From: Fasciola hepatica
Lineage: Eukaryota; Platyhelminthes; Trematoda; Plagiorchiida; Fasciolidae
Assembly (NCBI GenBank): GCA_948099385.1
Contig: CANUEZ040000002.1
Span: 1,364,001-1,428,000 of the forward strand
DNA: 64,000 nt
Reading direction: 5' to 3'
Shown: in pieces, positions 58,114 through 64,000 of the stretch
How positions within the stretch are numbered: position 1 is the stretch's first letter
Layout: each line of letters begins with the position of its first letter
Position numbers and translations under genes: made by a program
The notes under the pieces: generated by a model
Told to the model about the DNA's origin: nothing
The model's input: the letters and a program-made list of their open reading frames with translations, nothing else
Databases searched by the model: none

Positions 58114-61041
58114 TTAAGGCTCACTACAAGGAAAGATCTCGTACCATTTGCGATCTAGGGCACCTTTGAAGGATTGGGCTGTCTGCAGATCTACCATTTC
58201 ACCAGGCAGACCGTTCCAACTGTTCACAACCCTGTTGCTGAAGAAGTGCGATCTAGCCATCAACCTAGATCGGGCTTTTATCAACTTCTTTTCGTGTCCC
58301 CTTGTTCTGGAGTCTACGGCCAATTGGAATAGACTATCTGGTCTAAGGCCAGAAAAGCCCTTCATTACCTTGAACGTTTCTATGAGATCTCCTCGACTTC
58401 TCCTCCTTTCCAACGAGAAGAGATTCAGGTCACAGAGTCTCTGCTCGTAAGTCTTACCCCTCTGCCCTTCAACCATCCGCGTGGCGAGACGTTGGACTTT
58501 CTCTAGGCAGGCGGCGTCCTTCTTGTAGAAGGGTGACCAAGCCTGCACACTACCTTCTAAGTGAGGTCGTACTATAGCCATGTAAATAGGTACGAATACC
58601 TCCGGCTTCCGGCAAGACAAAGCCGATCGCAGTCTAAAGAGCTCCCCACGAGCCTTATGCGCAGCCGCGTTGCACTGCTCCGACCATTTGAAGTCACTTT
58701 ACATGATGATTTCCAGGTCTTTAACCCTACTGGCTGCCTCTACGGTGAACAGCCCTTGATCATGAGCGACAGTTAGGCTCTCTGTTTCCCTTGACAACAA
58801 ATGGCTTTTTTGAGCGTTTAGAGGTAAGTCCCATTTGTATGCCCAGTTTAGGACGGTGCCTATTTCCCTGCCCAAGTCCGCCCTACCCTTAGATCCAACA
58901 ATCTTCACATCATCCGCAAAAATAAAGCTGGGCGATTGAAGAGTGGATGCTAGGTCATTAATAAATAACAAGAATAGGACCGGGCCTAGGACGGATCCCT
59001 GAGGTACACCACTGGTGACGTTCACCAAACTGGAGCACCTGTCCCCCACTTTGACATAAAGCGTCCTGTGGGAGAGGGAGTCCTCCAGCTACCTAAATAC
59101 TGGCCCACCTATACCGAAAGTCTCCATCTTGCATAGCAAAAGACGATGATTAACGGAGTCGAACGCCTTGCTAAAGTTGAGGTAACATACCTCAACCTGC
59201 TTACCTTCGTCCAGTCGTCGAGTTACTTCATCTAAGAAGCACAGGAGATTGGTCAGACAAGATCTATTTTTCAGGAATCCATGCTGCGCCGGGCTTAGCA
59301 TGGAGTGCTGCAGTAAGTGCTGGCAGATATGGGCACGGATGATCTTCTCGAGAACTTTACAGAGAATGCTAGTTAGGCTTACCGGCCTGTAGTTCTGCAC
59401 ATCCGACTTGGGCCCACTCTTATGTATTGCCACAACTGCCGTGACTTTCCAGTCCTCAGGCAGCTTTCCCTGGTCCAACGTGGATCTATACAATCTGCAT
59501 ACCGATGGAGCTATGATATCCGCCAACGGCTTGATGATAGCTGGATGAATGCCATCTGGGCCCGCTGACTTGTGGCTGTTTAACTCATGTAGGTACTTAC
59601 GCACGCATTCCTCTGAAAGATCTAGCTCGTTTAACTGAGGAGGATGTATCAGCGCCAGATCTACTAGTACCCCACTATCTATCCTATGTACACTACCAAA
59701 GTATTCCCCCAGGGCGTCTGCTTTGCCCTGGTCGTCAGTGACAATACCATATTCTCTAGTGGATAGCGGACCTACGGCATTTCTTGTTGAGCCTTTAGAC
59801 TGTACATAGCTGTAGAACTTCTTCGGCTGCTGTCTTACAGACTGGGCCAATTTCAGCTCAAATTCCCGTTTAGAAGTTCTCAAAAGGCTTACAGTCTCGT
59901 TTCTCAGCTTCGTATAGCGATTCCAGGCTGGCTGGCTGCCGGAAGCTTTGTACTGATTCCAATAGCGGTTTCTACGTCTGATGGCCTTGGCTATTGCAGC
60001 CTTCCACCACATGGGCTTGCCCTCCCCACTCCTTCGTTTTAGGGGTGCGAACTCTTCCTGTAGGGCAGTCCGGGATCCTTTTATGGCCTGCCAGCGCTCC
60101 TCCACAGTAGCCTCCTCTGGCGCGTCCCAGGTCAAACCCATCGCCCTATTACGAAGCCTTTCTATGTCCATACTACCGAAATTCCTAATCAGCCTTGAGG
60201 GTACCTTCGGTTGCCGCATGCATAGAACTATTTTGACACACACTTGGTCACTCTTTCCCAGCGGTGCACAATAATGCAGTCCAGCCACATCGTTGGGGAA
60301 GTTCGTTATAGCTAGATCCAGCAGGGATGGAACGCATCCAGTCCTATATCTGGTATTCTCCCTAATATGCTGATGCAACGCATTATCAAGCAGCCATTCT
60401 AAGTAGGTTTGCTCCTCCGATCCCGGCACGCACACCTCAGCCACCCAGTCGATGTGCGGAAGATTGAAGTCACCCACTATGAGGGTCTTTTGTGCGTCCT
60501 TAACTAGTTCAGTCAAAGTCCGCAGCAAACAAACGTCCTCTTCGTGGTTTGTGCTTGGTGCCCTGTAGACACAGACGACGTTAACCCTTCTGCCTGGAAG
60601 GATGATCGCAACGGCGCATAACTGGATATTGCGAGTGCACATCTTGGTCTGAGACTCAAGGTGATTTGTACCTGACCTAACGAGGATGGCTACTCCTCCA
60701 CCAAGGCGATCCTGTTCCCGATCCTGCCTGTAGACTGCAAAACCGTTACTTATTAGGCCTGGCACATGGTCTTCTTCAGAAAGCCACGTTTCCGTGACGG
60801 CAACTATTGACGCTTTCTGCTCGTCAGAGGTTTTGGCGAGTTCCGCCCATTTGTTTCTGATACTACACGCGTTAGTATATAACACCACCGCGTTTGCTCC
60901 GTCGCCTGGGTATCTCTTGTTATTCATTCCTGTCTGTTTCTCAGACGCAACGCCTGAGATGATGACACGTTTTTTGCTTCGGATGTCCCCACTGGGGTGC
61001 ATGAAGCCGGCTGACGATCCAGAATTTCCGACGACTCCCAA
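58114..61041 (-). pseudogene. F1 ORF2: endonuclease / reverse transcriptase
   Basis: One reading frame of about 975 codons, open except for TAG at 59089-59091 and TAA at 58699-58701. Endonuclease (residues about 45-270): LYTNACSIRNKWAELAKTSD, VAVTETWLSEEDHVPG, TLIVGDFNLPHIDW, LLDLAITN, and PLGKSDQ in which the catalytic His of the SDH motif is Gln. RT: HKSAGPDGIHPAIIKPLADI, VVAIHKSGPKSDVQNYRPVS, PAQHGFLKNRSCLTNLL, motif A CYLNFSKAFDSV (first catalytic Asp is Asn), TSGVPQGSVLGPVLF, box FADD (58909-58920). C-terminal CR1 region: SCRKPEVFVPIYMAIVRPHL, LFSLERRRSRGDLIETFKVM, RVVNSWNGLP. Enzymatically dead as read, but recently so. Confidence 0.88.
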
Positions 61042-61157
61042 TCCATTTCTATAGGAGTTGCCACAACATCCAGACTGGCAGGGGTCGCACTGTCATCCAT
61101 CTGCGGACAGTTTTGCCAATTCTCGTCCTCCAGCGCGCCTTCAGTTGCAACTATTTG

Positions 61158-62210
61158 CTACCCTGCACGTGGCTTCTTTACTATTGTCGGGGCCGGGGCC
61201 TGAGAGCCGAGTACGGCATTCCGCTGAACTTTTAGTTTTCTCACCAGCGCCCTGGCTGGTCGAGCAAGGTTACCTCCCGTGGCTAGACCACCAGGATTTA
61301 CCCTATGCTCGTCCGGCACAATCTGGTATCTGCCCTTGGTAATCTGAGCTACTACCGCTGCCCTCGCCAGTAGTCTATCCCGGGTAGCCTCATCAGCAAA
61401 CTCCACCAGTATTGGTCTCGCACGAAGTTCGCCTTTGTTCCCTAGTGGTGACTTCCATGTCCCCACTCTGTGCACCCTTCTTAGAGTAGGAGGGTACGAA
61501 ACACCTGCGATTCGCAGTATGTCACAGACCCTCCTCCTGTCAATGTCTCTCCTGGCCTCCGATTCCCTTATAAAGGGTTCTTCCTGGTTTAGGATCAGAA
61601 GCCTGTGGCTTGAGACCCTGCCCATCGACAAGATCTGCCTCTGCAGGTCCTTCACCTTGTTTTCTAGTACCAGAAGAGCAGGGTCATCCACCCTAGCCAA
61701 CCCATCTTTCGCTCTATGACGGTCGCCCTTCTTGTTGACCTGCCTCGCCCTTCTCGGCTTCTGCTCAGTCCACTGGCCCTCGTCGGTCTGCTTCAAAGGA
61801 GTTGAGGCAACGACCGCCTGGCAAGCCTTCGGAGCTGGTCCATTCGCTCGGATGGTTGTCCTATCGGGTGTTGATACTACTTCCGCAAACGACTTACTAC
61901 AACATGCTTGCGGTGGTTTGGGGCTTACAACCGAGGTACTACTTGGTGGACGTTGATACTTCCCTTGGGCCTGCAGTTTGAAGGCCCGACTGGCCGCCTC
62001 CTTGCAGGGGGCACAGACCCATTCAGCCCATGAGTTCTGTTTATAAAGGACATAGATGTCCTTTGCTATCCCTGAACACCTTGGGTGAGCCCATCTCTTG
62101 CATATCTCGCACTCTATACCATTTGCCACACGTTTTCCGAACTTGGGTGCTAGACACGGGTCGGAAACGCGTGTCATACCGAAAAAACCCAAAAACGAGG
62201 GCGAAAACAA
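61158..62210 (-). CDS. F1 ORF1: PHD-finger-like nucleic-acid-binding protein
   Basis: A 350-residue intact frame. Residues about 18-70 carry a PHD-type cross-brace zinc finger: GIECEICKRWAHPRCSGI (C-x2-C, then W-x-H-x2-C) and WVCAPC, with an upstream Cys at 19. A Lys/Arg-rich and Ser/Pro-rich middle follows, then a helical segment (PALLVLENKVKDLQRQILSM, coiled-coil-like) and a folded C-terminal part (RRVHRVGTWKSPLG, RPILVEFADEATRDRLLARA) resembling the RRM-like/CTD of CR1 ORF1 proteins. It ends 116 bases before ORF2. Start: first Met at 62210; an internal Met at residue 12 is an alternative. PHD-containing ORF1 proteins are known from CR1 elements; the role is presumed RNA binding. Confidence 0.85.
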   Translation of the reverse strand: MFSPSFLGFFGMTRVSDPCLAPKFGKRVANGIECEICKRWAHPRCSGIAKDIYVLYKQNSWAEWVCAPCKEAASRAFKLQAQGKYQRPPSSTSVVSPKPPQACCSKSFAEVVSTPDRTTIRANGPAPKACQAVVASTPLKQTDEGQWTEQKPRRARQVNKKGDRHRAKDGLARVDDPALLVLENKVKDLQRQILSMGRVSSHRLLILNQEEPFIRESEARRDIDRRRVCDILRIAGVSYPPTLRRVHRVGTWKSPLGNKGELRARPILVEFADEATRDRLLARAAVVAQITKGRYQIVPDEHRVNPGGLATGGNLARPARALVRKLKVQRNAVLGSQAPAPTIVKKPRAG

Positions 62211-62535
62211 CTCAAGTGCTCTTTACCCAAACACAAAATACGCACTCTGACAATAGCAGGTAACTCCCACTAACACAAGAAACAAAAACATAAAGCAAGA
62301 TTAGAAGCGAGGAAAGATCGCCTCAAAAAAACACCGAACACTACTCGGCAAAACTTAAAGGAGAATAAAAATATTCTCCGGATAAAGCGCACCTTAAATG
62401 GAATTATGATACGCTCAGTATTGTGAATTAGCTGGGTTAATTCACAAAACTATTCAAAAACTCAATTCAAAGACGAGAACACTATGAATTCAAACCACGC
62501 GGCACTTACACCATTGGCCGTATTTCATCAGCTCA

Positions 62536-63300
62536 GTTCAGTTGTCTTGAAGTTCAGTTCAGTTCAGTTCAGTCTGCACAGGACAGGTGATTGCCACGGC
62601 CAATCGTGCCTCCAGACTTCTTTCTATGGTATGCACACCAGTTATGCCACCACCGCCAAATAATTTTCGTCGAATTTCCGCTAAAAATGAAAATAAAACG
62701 TAAAACTCCATTGCACTTCAACTGCGAGAGACATAGTGCGCCGTGGGTGTTCACCGAGTTGGTATCCAACAAAAGAAAACGTCAGTTACAACACATGGGC
62801 GGACCACAGTGATACCAATTATCCATCTTGTGAACACACTCAAAGCTCACTACCGGATACTGTCTCGTACTACTAATGATCTGGTGCAATTTCGAAGGAC
62901 CTGACAGTCTGCAGATCTATCATTCCGCCAGGCAGACTGTTCCCACTGTTCGCTTCCCCGTTGCTAAAGACGTGTGATCTAGTGTTCAACTCAGCTTGAA
63001 CTTTCGTCAGCTTCTTTTCGTGTTCCTTTGTTCTGGAATATGAAGCCACTTGGAATAGACCACCCGGTGTAAGGCCGAAAAAGCCCTTCATCAGTTTGAA
63101 CGTTTCTATGAGATCCCCTTGACGTCTCCTCCCTTCCAACGAGAAAGGACTCAGATCACAGAGCCTCTTGTCCTACGTCTTACCCCTCTGCCCTTGGACC
63201 ATTCGCGTCTCCAGAAACTGAACTCCCCTTAAGCAGGCGGCATCTTTTTTGCAGAAGGGTGCCCAAGCCTGCACGCCACCTTCAAAGTGAGGTGGAATAT
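62536..63300 (-). mobile_element. CR1-type 5'-truncated copy F2
   Basis: Minus strand: starts in the C-terminal region (HFEGGVQAWAPFCKKDAACL), continues with RRRQGDLIETFKLMKGFFGL and the decayed end of the protein, and then the 3' region with a pentamer tail (CTGAA)n at 62550-62570. It is colinear with F1 57824-58570 and lies directly 5' of F1 in the same orientation. Several frameshifts. Confidence 0.85.
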
Positions 63301-63334
63301 TTCCAGGACAGCTCAGTTTACACGTGAGAGTTTG

Positions 63335-63400
63335 GTCCAGTTGATTTTGCACAGGACGAAAGCGGCAGAGACCAATCGAGCGTCCAGATCGTTGTGTTGT
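63335..63400 (-). mobile_element. CR1-type 3'-end relic F3
   Basis: GACCAATCGAGCGTCCAGA with TTGCACAGGACGAAAG matches the last 60 bases of the F1/F2 3' region (57840-57890) but without a clean pentamer tail. A third F-family 3' end in tandem order. Confidence 0.6.
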
Positions 63401-64000
63401 CGGCGAGCTTGCTTGGCCCCCAACACTGCTGGTTGAGTGTTTTTTTGAAAAGCAGAACTTGCGAGGCAGTACAAACTTCACAGACATAAGTTCATTGACA
63501 AAAGTACCAGGGGCTCAATGCCTCATCCCTCGTTCACACGGCTAGTTCTAGGAACGCTGTGTTCGGGCGTGAATCCAAGCCCTCTTGAAAAATGGTACGT
63601 TGTTGCATCCAGGGACGTCCTCTGACTGTTTGTTCTACATGGGCACAACCTCATTCATCAAAACCTTAGCTCGTATGTTCACCTTTGAGTGTGCTCCTTG
63701 TAGCCCTCTACTGTCTTCCCCTGGGCCGCATTCAGCAGCACAAATCAATAAAAGGCCTGTCTGTACGCGACGGACCGTTTATAATCCGTAACCATTCTGT
63801 TAGATTACCCGGGCCCCCGGGACGCTGTGAAGAGGTTAAGATCTAGACCCTGGGAATGAAATTTTACTCTTGGACCAATGCTGGCTCTGGCTACGGTTCA
63901 CTTTCCCCTACGAATCAATCGTTATCCCCACGATCATATGAGACCCACTCCCACACACAACATACCAGAGGAAATCGCACCAAAACCTTGTAAGATTGGA
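63401..64000. other. No gene recognised
   Basis: A 68-residue frame at 63585-63791 has no motif. Nothing else supported before the window ends. Confidence 0.4.

Larger units (their letters stand above)
57824..62535 (-). mobile_element. Nearly complete CR1-type non-LTR retrotransposon F1
   Basis: Minus-strand element of about 4.7 kb with 5' region, ORF1 (62210-61158), a 116-base gap, ORF2 (61041-58114, two stops) and a 3' untranslated region ending in repeated CTGAA pentamers at 57824-57842. It is the most intact transposon in the window. The 3' end matches F2 (62541 onward) closely. A target duplication could not be assigned. Confidence 0.88.

Overview
The window looks like repeat-dense, gene-poor DNA from a flatworm, most likely a digenean trematode. 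The evidence is the transposon mixture: RTE-type and CR1-type non-LTR retrotransposons, Penelope-like elements with GIY-YIG endonuclease remnants, Ty3/gypsy pol remnants and Tc1/mariner remnants, all eukaryotic. There are no operons, ribosome binding sites or prokaryotic gene spacing, and one convincing cellular gene has a spliceosomal 3' splice site. The species cannot be fixed from the sequence alone.

Layout. 1-9 kb: a 360-bp dispersed element, a Penelope endonuclease fragment with a shared 3' block, a 390-bp long inverted repeat, a long empty stretch, and the best Penelope-like reverse transcriptase in the window (minus strand, about 7-8.94 kb). 9-18 kb: a (TA)n tract, gypsy remnant 1, Penelope remnant 2, gypsy remnant 2 (protease, RT, RNase H) and Penelope remnant 3. 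18-34 kb: mostly unrecognised DNA with two decayed Tc1/mariner transposases (22.7-23.6 and 26.7-27.5 kb), a Penelope endonuclease fragment (26.2 kb) and gypsy remnant 3 (28.7-29.8 kb, minus). 34.5-39.1 kb: an RTE copy (A1) carrying a second RTE (B1) nested inside it. 41.1-42.4 kb, minus: the only well supported host gene, a zinc finger / F-box / E2-like protein resembling Drosophila Morgue, with glycine at the E2 active-site cysteine position. 43-53 kb: a patchwork of RTE copies (D, A2 with nested B2, C with nested A3, B3) and CR1 pieces. 53.2-57 kb: a second 360-bp element with a 7-bp target duplication, then a decayed CR1-type element (E). 57.8-62.5 kb, minus: a nearly complete CR1-type element (F1) with two ORFs, followed by truncated 3' copies.

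How it fits together. Almost everything is retrotransposon sediment. The RTE families can be layered in time from nested insertions with target duplications: B into A twice, and A into C. The Morgue-like exon lies between repeat blocks, and its upstream exon(s) were not found; they may lie to the right beyond inserted repeats or outside the window. Coordinates of decayed elements are approximate to about 10-50 bases because breakpoints were judged by eye.
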